From Zoogloeaceae bacterium (lineage in GTDB: Bacteria > Pseudomonadota > Gammaproteobacteria > Burkholderiales > Rhodocyclaceae), in the NCBI GenBank assembly GCA_024235675.1, contig JACKLZ010000001.1, positions 1,116,001 to 1,180,000 of the forward strand: a DNA stretch of 64,000 nucleotides. Direction: 5' to 3'. Positions 43,283 through 52,205 of the stretch are shown piece by piece (the stretch's first letter is position 1; each line of letters begins with the position of its first letter). Made by a program: the position numbers and the translations under genes. The notes below the pieces were generated by a model. It saw only the letters and a list, made by a program, of their open reading frames with translations, was not told the origin of the DNA and made no database searches.

Positions 43283-44320
43283 TCAGCCCAGGTTCCGCAC
43301 AATGTATGGACCGAGCGCATTGGCCACCGGCAACGGCAGGCGCTTCCACATGGCGATGAACGCACGGTACTTGGGATTCATCGGGTTGTTTTGCGGCACG
43401 GCGTCGCGTTTGTACAGCCGGTACTCGTAGGACAAAGGCTGCGGCTCAAAGCCCCAGTTCTTCTTGAAACTGTAGGGGCCAGTGCCGATTTTGCTGCGCC
43501 CGTAATCAAAAAGACGCGCGCCGCGACCACAGGCGTGCTGCATCAGGGCCCAATATTTGAAATCGTTGGCCGCCAGCGTTCGCGCGGCAAGGTCGTCGCC
43601 AGCGTAATACGGCAGGACTTCGTCCCGAAAATAGAAGCTCAATACGCTCGACAGCGTCTTGCCCTCCGGGCTCGTCACCGTGAGGACCTCGCATTGCTCG
43701 CCGAAGCGCTCCTGCAATGAGACAAAAAAACGTTTGGGCAATGCCGGCGTACCATGGCGCCGAACATTGTCGGCGTACAGCCCAAAGAACCGCTCTACAT
43801 CCGGATCGATATGGCTCACCAAGCCGTTCTTGATGCCCTTGCGCACCATCGCTCGCTGCTTGCGCGGCACCGCGGCCAGGTTCGCCTCGACGTCAGGATC
43901 GAGCGCCTTGCGGAAGGTGACATACAGCTCCTGCCGCGGCCAGTCGGCATGGCGGGCAACGAGGTTTCGGTACTCGAGATGCTGAACGCCCCGCGCCAGC
44001 GCGATGCGCTCGGCTTCGGCTTCCAGCAGGGGCACGGCAGCAGCCTCCCCAACGACGCCGCCATAGACGCAAAACGGCAGTGATGTCAGAGAATGGCCAA
44101 ACAGGCGGCTCTGCACTTCGGCCAGCGGCAAGACAGCCACCACTTCGCCATGACGACGCGCGTAAAGAAAATGCGTGCGGTGACCGAAGACATCCTCCAT
44201 CAACCCCTGCCAGGCAGCCTGATGGAAAAACGTGGCGTCGGGGCACTTGAATACAAAGGCGTCCCACGCGGCGTGGTCGCTCTCGGTCAAATGGTGAATC
44301 GTTAGATCAGGGTGTGACAT
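43283..44320 (-). CDS. FemAB-like acyltransferase, XrtA/PEP-CTERM system
   Basis: A 345-residue double-GNAT FemAB-type protein. It contains WDAFVFKCPDATFFHQAAWQGLMEDVFGH, AVPRKQRAMVRKGIKNGL, SVLSFYFRDEVLPYYAGDD and LFDYGRSKIGTGPYSFKKNWGFEPQPL, all family blocks of the XrtA-associated group. FemAB proteins add amino acids from aminoacyl-tRNA to peptidoglycan; here an amino group of the polysaccharide is a plausible acceptor. The start at 44320 is chosen because the conserved part begins there; the frame is open to 44500, overlapping the deacetylase gene. It is 20 bases downstream of that gene. Confidence 0.9.
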   Translation of the reverse strand: MSHPDLTIHHLTESDHAAWDAFVFKCPDATFFHQAAWQGLMEDVFGHRTHFLYARRHGEVVAVLPLAEVQSRLFGHSLTSLPFCVYGGVVGEAAAVPLLEAEAERIALARGVQHLEYRNLVARHADWPRQELYVTFRKALDPDVEANLAAVPRKQRAMVRKGIKNGLVSHIDPDVERFFGLYADNVRRHGTPALPKRFFVSLQERFGEQCEVLTVTSPEGKTLSSVLSFYFRDEVLPYYAGDDLAARTLAANDFKYWALMQHACGRGARLFDYGRSKIGTGPYSFKKNWGFEPQPLSYEYRLYKRDAVPQNNPMNPKYRAFIAMWKRLPLPVANALGPYIVRNLG

Positions 44321-44340
44321 GACATTCCGTAATCGAGGGC

Positions 44341-45174
44341 TTACGCCGCGTCGAGGAAGACCTCGTCCATGCGTCCCCAGGAAAAATCGGACATCAACTG
44401 GCGCAGTCTGCCCTCGGTGCGTGACAAATTGACGTAGTGGCGAAAGCGGGTCTTCAAGGTCGTTCCCTGCACCACCGGCTGGCCCGGATCGACTTCCCAA
44501 GGGTGGAAGTAAAACATCGCGGAACGCCGCTCTTCCTCATTGACCCGACGAATCAACCAGCGCGAAGCCGAATACGGCAACAGGCGGAAATAGCCACCAC
44601 CGCCGGCGGGCAGATTACGGCCAAGATAGCGGACGGTGGTGATCGGCATTTCGATCAGACCGCTCTCGAGCCGGTATGGAAAACGCGGTGCATTCGGCAA
44701 GCCGTAGTGATCATGCTTGACCGGATAGACACTGGAGCTATACAGATAGCCAGCCTCGGCGATACGGTCATGCGCCCAGGGGTTGCTCTCACCGATCGAG
44801 AAACTCGGCGCACGGTAGCCTTTGACCTCGATACCGGCAATATCCTCAAGCACCGACTTGGCAAGGCGAATATCTGCACCAAAAGCTTCCGGTGTTTGAT
44901 CGCTCGCCCGCTGATGGGCATAGCCATGACTGGCCACTTCGTGCCCTTCCATGGCGATCAGGCGCACCAGATGCGGATAGCGTTCGGCGATCCAGCCCAA
45001 GGTAAAAAAGGTGCCTTTGGCACCGTATTCGTGAAGCAAGGACAGGATCAGATCCACGTTGCGCTCGACACGACACGGGACGGTGTCCCATTGCCGGCGC
45101 GGGAAATGCGGCGCCAGCGCCGACACCTGGAAGTAGTCCTCCACGTCGATGGTCAGCGCGTTGACAATACTCAT
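44341..45174 (-). CDS. XrtA-system polysaccharide deacetylase (DUF3473 type)
   Basis: A 277-residue CE4 deacetylase. Motif 1 is LTIDVEDYF, motif 2 is EVASHGYAHQ (H-x3-H) and motif 3 is VKGYRAPSFSIG; the C-terminal DUF3473 part contains FYFHPWEVDPGQP and LKTRFRHYVNLSRTEGRL. It likely deacetylates GlcNAc- or ManNAc-type residues of the polymer, in keeping with the wecB gene next to it. The ATG at 45174 overlaps the wecB stop (ATGA). Confidence 0.93.
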   Translation of the reverse strand: MSIVNALTIDVEDYFQVSALAPHFPRRQWDTVPCRVERNVDLILSLLHEYGAKGTFFTLGWIAERYPHLVRLIAMEGHEVASHGYAHQRASDQTPEAFGADIRLAKSVLEDIAGIEVKGYRAPSFSIGESNPWAHDRIAEAGYLYSSSVYPVKHDHYGLPNAPRFPYRLESGLIEMPITTVRYLGRNLPAGGGGYFRLLPYSASRWLIRRVNEEERRSAMFYFHPWEVDPGQPVVQGTTLKTRFRHYVNLSRTEGRLRQLMSDFSWGRMDEVFLDAA

Positions 45175-46334
45175 GCGTGCAACCCGGCCACCGCCTGCGC
45201 CTCGCGCTCGGCCAGCCAGGCGGACAGATGCGCCGCAATACGCTGTGCCGCACATCCGTCCCAAGCTTCGGGAATCCGGCCGCCCTTCCCGCCGCCAGCG
45301 AGAATGGTATCAACGCCTTCGATGATCGCCTTTGAATCGCCCGCGACGATGGTATTGGTGCCTTCGGTGACGGTAATCGGCCGTTCGGTGCTTTCCCGCA
45401 TGGTCAGGCACGGCACGCCGAGCGCCGTCGTTTCTTCCTGAATTCCACCAGAGTCCGTCAAGACAAGGCGCGCACTGGCCATCAGACCCAGCATTTCGAG
45501 ATAGCCCTGCGGCGGCAGAACGAGGAACCCGGGCGCGTCCAGCAATGCAGCCAAACCATGCGCCTCGATGTTCTTCCGGGTTCGGGGGTGCAGCGCGAAC
45601 ACCAGCGGCAGCTTCTGACTGACCACATGCAAGGTTTCGATCAGGCGACGCAACATGGCCGGATCGTCCACATTGGACGGCCGGTGCAAGGTCACCACGG
45701 CAAACCCGGCGCTGATGCGCTGCGGATCCAGCCCGGCCTGCACCAACAAGGCCTCGGGCGCAACGGCCTTCTTCTGATTGGCCATCAAGGTGTCGATCAT
45801 GACATTACCGACGAACACGGCCCGTGCAGGATCAATCCCCTCGCGTGCCAGGTTGTCATGCGCTGAACGCTCGGTGGTGTAGAGAATGTCGGAAATCTGG
45901 TCGGTCAAGACACGATTGACCTCTTCGGGCATGCGACGATCGCCACTGCGCAACCCGGCCTCGACATGGATCACCGGCACATGCCGCTTGGCGGCTACGA
46001 GTGCGCAGGCAAGCGTTGAGTTCACATCGCCCACCACAAGCACTGCGCGGGCGCCATGGGCGTCAATCACCGGTTCGAAACGCTTCATCACCTCAGCGGT
46101 TTGCACCGCATGCGAGGCGGAGCCGACTTCCAGGTTGATATCCGCGCGGGGCAGCTCCAGATCGGTGAACAATCGATCATTCATCGCGGCATCATAGTGT
46201 TGGCCGGTATGTACCAACAGCGTCGGAATCGCAGGTGAATGCGCGGCAAAGGCGCGCATGATCGGCGCCATCTTCATGTAATTGGGGCGAGCGCCAACGA
46301 TGCAGATCACGGGAGCAACAACAGACTCGGTCAT
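45171..46334 (-). CDS. wecB: UDP-N-acetylglucosamine 2-epimerase (non-hydrolysing)
   Basis: A 387-residue cytoplasmic enzyme that interconverts UDP-GlcNAc and UDP-ManNAc. Conserved blocks: CIVGARPNYMKMAPIMRAF, VHTGQHYDAAMNDRLF, VVGDVNSTLACALVAAKRHVPVIHVEAGLRSGDRRMPEEVNR (catalytic acidic residues), VTLHRPSNVDD, and VLTDSGGIQEETTALGVPCLTMRESTERP. It provides ManNAc or a derived uronic acid for the EPS. It is coupled by overlap to both the ATPase gene upstream and the deacetylase gene downstream. Confidence 0.95.
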   Translation of the reverse strand: MTESVVAPVICIVGARPNYMKMAPIMRAFAAHSPAIPTLLVHTGQHYDAAMNDRLFTDLELPRADINLEVGSASHAVQTAEVMKRFEPVIDAHGARAVLVVGDVNSTLACALVAAKRHVPVIHVEAGLRSGDRRMPEEVNRVLTDQISDILYTTERSAHDNLAREGIDPARAVFVGNVMIDTLMANQKKAVAPEALLVQAGLDPQRISAGFAVVTLHRPSNVDDPAMLRRLIETLHVVSQKLPLVFALHPRTRKNIEAHGLAALLDAPGFLVLPPQGYLEMLGLMASARLVLTDSGGIQEETTALGVPCLTMRESTERPITVTEGTNTIVAGDSKAIIEGVDTILAGGGKGGRIPEAWDGCAAQRIAAHLSAWLAEREAQAVAGLHA

Positions 46335-47410
46335 TTGGCGGCTTCGTCCTTGTCATTGTGCTCAATCGAGGCCGAGACGATCTGGCTCATCAGCGCCAGC
46401 GTAGTGGACATCGTCCGCTCCAGCTGCGCCAGACGCGACTCGATTCGTGCGGCATCAAACCCGGCCGCCAGTTGGGCGAACTGCTGGGCGACCGCCGGAT
46501 CGACGTTCAACTTGTCCATATCAAACGAAGGCAGCGCGGCCGGCGCGGCAACGCTGGACAGCGGCGCGAGACGCGCCGTACCGCTACCCCGGCCACTGCG
46601 CTGCTCTTCTTTCATTTCAGCCAGGACTTCGTCCACCTCGGACTCACCCAGCGAGCGTTTCTCGAGCAGGAAACCCGCCAGCATCAGCCGGTCGCACAAG
46701 GTATTGATTCGGCGAGGCACGCCGCCCGACGCCCGAAAGATCGAGGGAAAAATCGCGTCATCAAAGTGCGGGTCGTCTTTCCAGCCGACATGCTTCAAGC
46801 GGTGCTCGACATAGGCACGGGTTTCTTCCATGTCCAGCGGACCGAGATGGTAAGACGCAATCACCCGTTGGCGAAGCTGCTGCATCTCGGGACTCTGCAT
46901 GATGTCGCGAAACTCCGGCTGCCCCACCAGAAAGCTCTGGAGCAGTGCATGCTCTTCCAACTGAAAATTGGACAGCATGCGAAGCTCTTCGACCGCGCGC
47001 GGCGTCAGGTTCTGCGCCTCATCAACGATCAACAGCGCCCGCTTGCCGGCTGCCGTCACCGACACAAGGAAGGTCTCGATCGCGAGCAGCAAGCCGGCCT
47101 TGTCGAGGCCCTTGCTTGGCACCCCAAAAGCGGCCGCCACCAATTGCAGAATGTCGTTCGCGTCGATTTGCGTGCTGACCAACTGAGCCGCGACCACTTT
47201 GTTCGAATCGAGCTTTTGCAGCAGGCTGCGCACCAAGGTGGTCTTGCCGGCACCGATCTCGCCGGTGATGACGATAAAGCCTTCATTCTGATGCAGGCCA
47301 TATTCCAGATAGGCCATGGCGCGGCGATGGCCGCGGCTGCCGTAAAAGAAGGCCGGGTCAGGATTGAGCTGAAACGGTTTCCCGCTCAGCCGGTAGAAAT
47401 TCTCATACAT
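46331..47410 (-). CDS. XrtA/PEP-CTERM system-associated ATPase (ExeA-like)
   Basis: AAA ATPase of 359 residues, the GspA/ExeA type. Walker A is GEIGAGKT (50-57), Walker B is ALLIVDEAQNL, and sensor and arginine-finger regions follow (QLRQRVIASYHLGPL, ASGGVPRRINTLCDRLMLAGFL). The C-terminal 60 residues are predicted helical. In XrtA loci it accompanies the export machinery, perhaps remodelling the cell-wall passage as ExeA does for secretins; that role is inferred. It is coupled to wecB and starts three bases after the stop of the outer-membrane barrel gene. Confidence 0.92.
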   Translation of the reverse strand: MYENFYRLSGKPFQLNPDPAFFYGSRGHRRAMAYLEYGLHQNEGFIVITGEIGAGKTTLVRSLLQKLDSNKVVAAQLVSTQIDANDILQLVAAAFGVPSKGLDKAGLLLAIETFLVSVTAAGKRALLIVDEAQNLTPRAVEELRMLSNFQLEEHALLQSFLVGQPEFRDIMQSPEMQQLRQRVIASYHLGPLDMEETRAYVEHRLKHVGWKDDPHFDDAIFPSIFRASGGVPRRINTLCDRLMLAGFLLEKRSLGESEVDEVLAEMKEEQRSGRGSGTARLAPLSSVAAPAALPSFDMDKLNVDPAVAQQFAQLAAGFDAARIESRLAQLERTMSTTLALMSQIVSASIEHNDKDEAAK

Positions 47411-47413
47411 GGT

Positions 47414-48937
47414 TTAGAACCGTACGCCCAGCGTCGCTGTCAGCGCGTTTTCGGTGTAAGAAGTACTACCGTCAGACTTCTGATGACGATAGACCAGCCC
47501 GCCGGTCGACTTTGGACCGAGCTTGCTGGACACACCCAGATTGAATGTCGTTCGCTTGTTGTCCTGCGTGGTCGCTTGCACATTGTTGCGCCCCACCGAC
47601 GCAGTGAGCGTCGAAAATGCCGACAACTTGTGATTCAGGGACACGATTACGCCGCTATCGCGAATCTGGTCGTTGTTGAAGAAATCATCCGTCGACGAAA
47701 CGACGAGATTCTGAGCGACCCGGCTGCGCTCGGTGCGGAAAATTGAAAACGTCAGCGAATTGCGCACGCCCGACAAGGTGAAATCACCCCGAAGGTTGCG
47801 GCTGACATACTGCGCATTGGTGATAAAGCCCAACTGCAAACCAGAACCCGTAATACCCGACTGAGCCAACAAGGCACGAGTCGCTGCATCACGCTGGACC
47901 GGGTTCGGGAACTGTGTCACCAGGCTGTCATAAATCAGGCGGTAGTAATAGTCCTCAAGCGACTCCGACACCAACTCTTCGGCTGAGGTGTAGTCACGCA
48001 CATAGCTCAAACGCCAGCTGCTGCGAGGGCCGCGATGCGAGACTTTGACGTCGTACCCGCGTCCGAACAGCCGCTTCTCCGTAAAAGCCGTGATCGAGGT
48101 CCGGGTCGTCGGATACCAATCGAAGCCGACACCGTGCGTACTGCCCTCTTCGGTGCGGCCCGCGTTGTAGTTGTTTGATTCACGACCGACCGACCCGCGG
48201 AGAATGAACTGAGGCGTAATGGTATAGCTCAAACCGACCCGACCGTGCTGCCGGGATGCTTCGGTATCGCCCTCGCTATAGTGCGTATCGACCTTGTCGT
48301 AGGACGCCGACCAACCGAGTGGCCCGAACGCTTCACCATCCTGCAGTGCGCCTGAAAAGGTATCGGTTCGACGGTTGCTCACCGTACCACTACCACCGCT
48401 GAGCCAATGGCTTTTATAGCTCAATCGCCCTTTGGCGGAATTTCCGAACGCAAATTCAAGACGTGGCCCCAGATTGAAGGAACGAGTCTCGTTGTCTTCG
48501 CTGGTATTCAAGGGATCATCACCGGAACGCCCACTGAAGAGCGACTGGTTTGTCCGACTGACAGAAGCGCCGACGTCGACAAACAGCAACTGCTCGATGG
48601 CTTCGATCTCCCCCCGGCCACGCAAGGCCAGGAAGGTCGAGTTGCGATCGTCAGAGTTGGCGTAGAGCACGTTGCGCAAGGACGCGTCCAGATTGCCGTT
48701 GATCCGGCCCGATGCCCGCCGCACGCTGATGGCCGGTGACACCTCCATCAGGAAATCACTCTTCCCATCAGCCGACGCATCAACGTTGTCGGTGAATGTC
48801 ATCCGCGTGTTCACGCTCGGCGTGACAAGCACCGTCGATTGTGCCCACGCCCCCCCGGCCAGCGCGCACGCCAGCGCAACCAGGCTTCGTTTCGCCACGC
48901 GGCGACAATCAGGCTGCTTTGTCATCTTCCGGTTCAT
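47414..48937 (-). CDS. Outer-membrane beta-barrel protein, PEP-CTERM/XrtA system
   Basis: About 507 residues with a signal peptide (SLVALACALAGGAWAQS) and then alternating amphipathic strands ending in the C-terminal Phe of an outer-membrane barrel (ALTATLGVRF). Blocks such as SVNTRMTFTDNVD and RGRGEIEAIEQLLFVDVGASVSRTNQS match the XrtA-associated barrel family. It probably forms the outer-membrane conduit or a partner of the export protein. Starts at 48937 or 48925 both overlap the end of the kinase gene; the site cannot be settled by eye. Confidence 0.9.
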   Translation of the reverse strand: MNRKMTKQPDCRRVAKRSLVALACALAGGAWAQSTVLVTPSVNTRMTFTDNVDASADGKSDFLMEVSPAISVRRASGRINGNLDASLRNVLYANSDDRNSTFLALRGRGEIEAIEQLLFVDVGASVSRTNQSLFSGRSGDDPLNTSEDNETRSFNLGPRLEFAFGNSAKGRLSYKSHWLSGGSGTVSNRRTDTFSGALQDGEAFGPLGWSASYDKVDTHYSEGDTEASRQHGRVGLSYTITPQFILRGSVGRESNNYNAGRTEEGSTHGVGFDWYPTTRTSITAFTEKRLFGRGYDVKVSHRGPRSSWRLSYVRDYTSAEELVSESLEDYYYRLIYDSLVTQFPNPVQRDAATRALLAQSGITGSGLQLGFITNAQYVSRNLRGDFTLSGVRNSLTFSIFRTERSRVAQNLVVSSTDDFFNNDQIRDSGVIVSLNHKLSAFSTLTASVGRNNVQATTQDNKRTTFNLGVSSKLGPKSTGGLVYRHQKSDGSTSYTENALTATLGVRF

Positions 48938-49844
48938 GCCCATATCCGTAGCCATATCCGTAATAGCCCCCCGGCCCTTGGACGCTCGATTTGTTCAACA
49001 GCATCATTTTGATCGGACACGCTTCGATCGTCGCCAAGGCCTGCTTCAGCGCAGCATGCGTCGTACGCTCAGCCTCGACAACCACCACGATCTGCCCCAT
49101 ATGCGTCGCCAGTACGCGCGACTCGGTGGTCACCAGCAAAGGCGGCGAATCAAAAACGATGATCCGGTCGGGATAGCGGCTGGCCATCTCGTCCAGCAAG
49201 CGATTCATCCCTTCACTGGCAAGCAGTTCAGTGGCCCGCTGCGTGGCCGTGCCCGCCGGCAGAATACGGAGTTTCTCGATGTTGGTCCGCAAAATGACGT
49301 CCGGCAGATCAAGCGTGCCATCGACCAGCACATCCATCAAACCGCGCTCGGGCGGCAATCCCATCTGCTTGAGAATCGAGGGTTTCGAGACATCCGCATC
49401 CACCAGCAACACCGAGTGGTCGAGCTCCATCGCCATACTCATGGCCAGGTTCAACGCGGTAAAACTCTTGCCCTCGCCCGGCAACGCACTGGTCACCATG
49501 ATGAGGTTCCCCTGTGTCACACGACTGGTTCCTCGCATGGAGGACGCATTGCGGAGCAAAGGGCGCTTGATCACCCGATATTCTTCTGAGATCGATGTGC
49601 GCTGCTGATCCGGCGTTACAAACCCCATGTGGGCAAGCCGTTCGAGGTCAATATACACAGCCCGACTGACCGGCTCCGCCTCCGGGGCATGAATTTCCAC
49701 CCGAGAGCGCTCCACGGATGCAACGGCATCAACAACCGCAGCTTGTGCGGGAGCGGGGGCCGGTGCCGGGGTAATCACCGGCGCGTCTTGCCCTGCTTGC
49801 TTCAACTGCCCGAGCCGTTCGACGGCTTTTTCAATAAGACTCAT
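48909..49844 (-). CDS. XrtA-associated tyrosine autokinase (BY-kinase)
   Basis: A 311-residue cytoplasmic bacterial tyrosine kinase domain that pairs with the chain-length protein. Walker A is SALPGEGKS (about 119-127), Walker A' is VLLVDADVSKPS, and Walker B is IIVFDSPPLL. The C-terminus has the tyrosine-rich autophosphorylation tail (GGYYGYGYGYGH). Cycles of phosphorylation would control polymer length and export; the LMW-PTP domain encoded at 7946 is a candidate phosphatase. It starts 10 bases after the chain-length gene and overlaps the start of the barrel gene. Confidence 0.93.
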   Translation of the reverse strand: MSLIEKAVERLGQLKQAGQDAPVITPAPAPAPAQAAVVDAVASVERSRVEIHAPEAEPVSRAVYIDLERLAHMGFVTPDQQRTSISEEYRVIKRPLLRNASSMRGTSRVTQGNLIMVTSALPGEGKSFTALNLAMSMAMELDHSVLLVDADVSKPSILKQMGLPPERGLMDVLVDGTLDLPDVILRTNIEKLRILPAGTATQRATELLASEGMNRLLDEMASRYPDRIIVFDSPPLLVTTESRVLATHMGQIVVVVEAERTTHAALKQALATIEACPIKMMLLNKSSVQGPGGYYGYGYGYGHEPEDDKAA

Positions 49845-49854
49845 GTCACGACCT

Positions 49855-51396
49855 TCACGAAAGTTTCAGCATGGCGATTGCCGCCGTCAGCACGCCAAAC
49901 GCACCGACATAGCCCCCAACACCGCCAAAAAAGGCCAGGTTGAGGCGCTGCCGCCGCCGCTTGCGCACCGGGTCGGCCGTCGCGCCGACCGTGCCAAGCA
50001 AAGGCAAACCGGAGACTTCGCGCAGGCTCCGACCATCCAGGAACGTCGGGCGCATCTGACTGAGAAGGAACGTGAATGCCAGGCCAAACAGCAGCGCAGC
50101 GGCCCCGCCCAGCGGCATCAGCAGAACGCGGTTGGGCGCAGACGGCTTGAGCGGTACGCTCGGCGGATCGATCAGGCGAAACTCGGCCATGCCCGACGAC
50201 GACTCCATCTCCACTGACATGTTGGCCGATTCCCGGCGGCTCACCAGCGTTTCATAGTTTTTCTTGTTGATCTCGTAATCCCGGTTCAACTGGGCCAGCT
50301 CCGCCTCAACCTGCGGCAGCAGCTTGGCTGACTCCTGCAAACGCGCCTGGCGACCTTCAAACTCGGCCACCCGCGCTCTGAGCGACGCGACATTGGCGGC
50401 TGCGTCGGCCAGCGCGAGCTTCATTTGCTGATAGACCGGGTTGGAGTTCACGTCGCCATAGCCACCGCCTTCGTTACGGCGAGCGGCCACTTCCACCTTT
50501 TTCTGTTCTTTCAGTTGCTCAATGATCCGGCGGGTCCCGATAACGTCCGGGTGCGCCTCGGTGTAACGCTGTAGCAAACCGTCCAGATTCTTCTCCAGCG
50601 CATCAACACGACCATCAATCTCGGGGATCGACACCTTTCGCTCGACGGTGTTTTCCGGCAAAAGAACCGGCTCCTCGCCAGTGAGCTGGCGCTGCAGCGC
50701 ATCTCGAGAATTTTCCGCTTCGCGCAAAGCGAGGCGCGCCGCCGCCAACTGGGCTGCTACCTCGCCCACCTGGGTGAGGTAATCCTTGCCACCGCCCATC
50801 AAATGCATGTTCTTGATCCTGAAGTCCTTGAGCCGGTTTTCAGCTTCATCCAGCCGTTGCTCATAGGTCTTGATCTGCTCCTCGATGAATCGGCGGGCAG
50901 AATCCGTATCCTTGCGCTTATCCCCAAGGCCCGACTCCACAAAAATCGAGACCAGGGATTGCACAACACGCTTTGCGCGCTCGGGCTGCGTATCTTCATA
51001 CGACAGCGTGAAGAGGTTGTCCCGCCCGGTTCCCTTGATTTGCAAGGTCTTGTTCAACTCGACGATCAATTCTTCACGTTGTTTGTTGGTCTTGACCGTC
51101 AAGTCGAGATCCGCCATCCGGATCAGCTTCTCGATATTCGGGCGACTGATCAAGGTGCGCGAGAGAATGGTGATCTGCTGGTCCACGTTCGGCTGAACCG
51201 CCAAGCCCGACATCAAAGGCTTCAGCACCGACTGCGTATCTACGAAGATGCGTGCCGAGGATTCGTAGCGGTCTGGCAGCATATAGATGGCGCCGGCGGC
51301 GATGGCGCCAACCAGCCAGGCCGCAGCCAAGCCCCACCAGCGATATAGCCACATGGCGCGCAAATACGCGATGAGTTGTCGAAGGACGTCTTCCAT
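49855..51396 (-). CDS. XrtA-system polysaccharide chain length determinant (Wzz/PCP)
   Basis: A 513-residue inner-membrane protein with the PCP layout: N-terminal helix (WWGLAAAWLVGAIAAGAIYML), a long periplasmic coiled-coil region (SARRFIEEQIKTYEQRLDEAENRLKDF and ASLRARVAEFEGRQARLQESAKLLPQVEAELAQLNRDYEINKKNYETL), a proline-rich PPSVPLKPSAPNR before the second helix (VLLMPLGGAAALLFGLAFTFLL), and a further C-terminal hydrophobic helix. It sets EPS chain length together with the separate kinase. It lies between the export and kinase genes. Confidence 0.94.
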   Translation of the reverse strand: MEDVLRQLIAYLRAMWLYRWWGLAAAWLVGAIAAGAIYMLPDRYESSARIFVDTQSVLKPLMSGLAVQPNVDQQITILSRTLISRPNIEKLIRMADLDLTVKTNKQREELIVELNKTLQIKGTGRDNLFTLSYEDTQPERAKRVVQSLVSIFVESGLGDKRKDTDSARRFIEEQIKTYEQRLDEAENRLKDFRIKNMHLMGGGKDYLTQVGEVAAQLAAARLALREAENSRDALQRQLTGEEPVLLPENTVERKVSIPEIDGRVDALEKNLDGLLQRYTEAHPDVIGTRRIIEQLKEQKKVEVAARRNEGGGYGDVNSNPVYQQMKLALADAAANVASLRARVAEFEGRQARLQESAKLLPQVEAELAQLNRDYEINKKNYETLVSRRESANMSVEMESSSGMAEFRLIDPPSVPLKPSAPNRVLLMPLGGAAALLFGLAFTFLLSQMRPTFLDGRSLREVSGLPLLGTVGATADPVRKRRRQRLNLAFFGGVGGYVGAFGVLTAAIAMLKLS

Positions 51397-51461
51397 AGAT
51401 TCAATTCTGCTTCTGTGTACGCCGGCCGCCGTCGCGGCGGCCGGTCAGTTCGGGACGGGGA

Positions 51462-52082
51462 TCAGAACCAGCTTTGCGGAATGATCAGAACATCGCCGGG
51501 ACGCATCTCAACGTTGGCTGAGACATCACCGCGCTTGAGCAAATCCGACAAGCGGACGCTGTACTGCTTGTTTCCCTCGCCAGTGCGCAAGATCGACGCC
51601 TTGTTGCCATCGGCAAACTCGGTCATGCCACCCACCGCGATCATCACGTCCAGCGCGGTCATTTTCTGACGATACGGCAAGATCATCGGCTTGGCGGCTT
51701 CGCCAACCACGCGAATCTGCTCGCTATACGGGCCGACAAAACTGGTCACGATGACCGTCACGACCGGTTCGCGGATGTACTTCTCCAGCGCCTTCTCGAT
51801 ATCCCGCCCGAGTGTGCTGGCATCCTTGCCCATCGCCTGCAGGTCTTCGACCAGCGGCGTGGTGATTTTTCCGTCCGGACGCACCGGGACGGACATCGAC
51901 AATTCCGGATTGCGCCACACAACGATATTGACCGTATCACCCGGTCCGATCACATAGCTGTATTCCGAATCAGCCGCCACAGCGGGCGCTGGTGGAAAAC
52001 TGTTGCTGGCACACCCCGACAGCATTACAAGCGAAGCGAGAGCAACGCTGACCAGCCCCAGCACGGTTCGCATGAGCTTCAT
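51462..52082 (-). CDS. XrtA-system exopolysaccharide export lipoprotein (Wza-like)
   Basis: A 206-residue polysaccharide-export (PES) protein. The signal peptide ends in the lipobox LSGC (LVSVALASLVMLSGCASN). The PES domain follows (YVIGPGDTVNIVVWRNPELSMSVPVRPDGKITTPLVEDLQA) and then a SLBB domain (IRVVGEAAKPMILPYRQKMTALDVMIAVGGMTEFADGNKASILR). It forms or joins the outer-membrane export pore. The ATG at 52082 has a strong GGAGGGG-type ribosome site. It is the first gene of the long operon, so the main EPS promoter should lie in the 120 bases upstream. Confidence 0.94.
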   Translation of the reverse strand: MKLMRTVLGLVSVALASLVMLSGCASNSFPPAPAVAADSEYSYVIGPGDTVNIVVWRNPELSMSVPVRPDGKITTPLVEDLQAMGKDASTLGRDIEKALEKYIREPVVTVIVTSFVGPYSEQIRVVGEAAKPMILPYRQKMTALDVMIAVGGMTEFADGNKASILRTGEGNKQYSVRLSDLLKRGDVSANVEMRPGDVLIIPQSWF

Positions 52083-52205
52083 TTCCAACCCCTCCAATGT
52101 CATTGTGTCGGCAGTGGCTTCCGACATTCCATCGGAATCCTAGCGACGCCGGGCACGGTCCAAAAGGAACAATTACACAAACGCTTACAGCCTTCCCCCG
52201 CAAGA
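52083..52205. promoter_or_regulatory. Divergent control region of the core EPS operon
   Basis: A 123-base gap between the export-protein gene (minus) and the FeeM-like gene (plus). Promoters for both must lie here. Loci of this type are often controlled by sigma-54 and PrsR, but I find no GG-N10-GC signature on either strand; no sigma-70 pair is convincing by eye. Confidence 0.4.
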
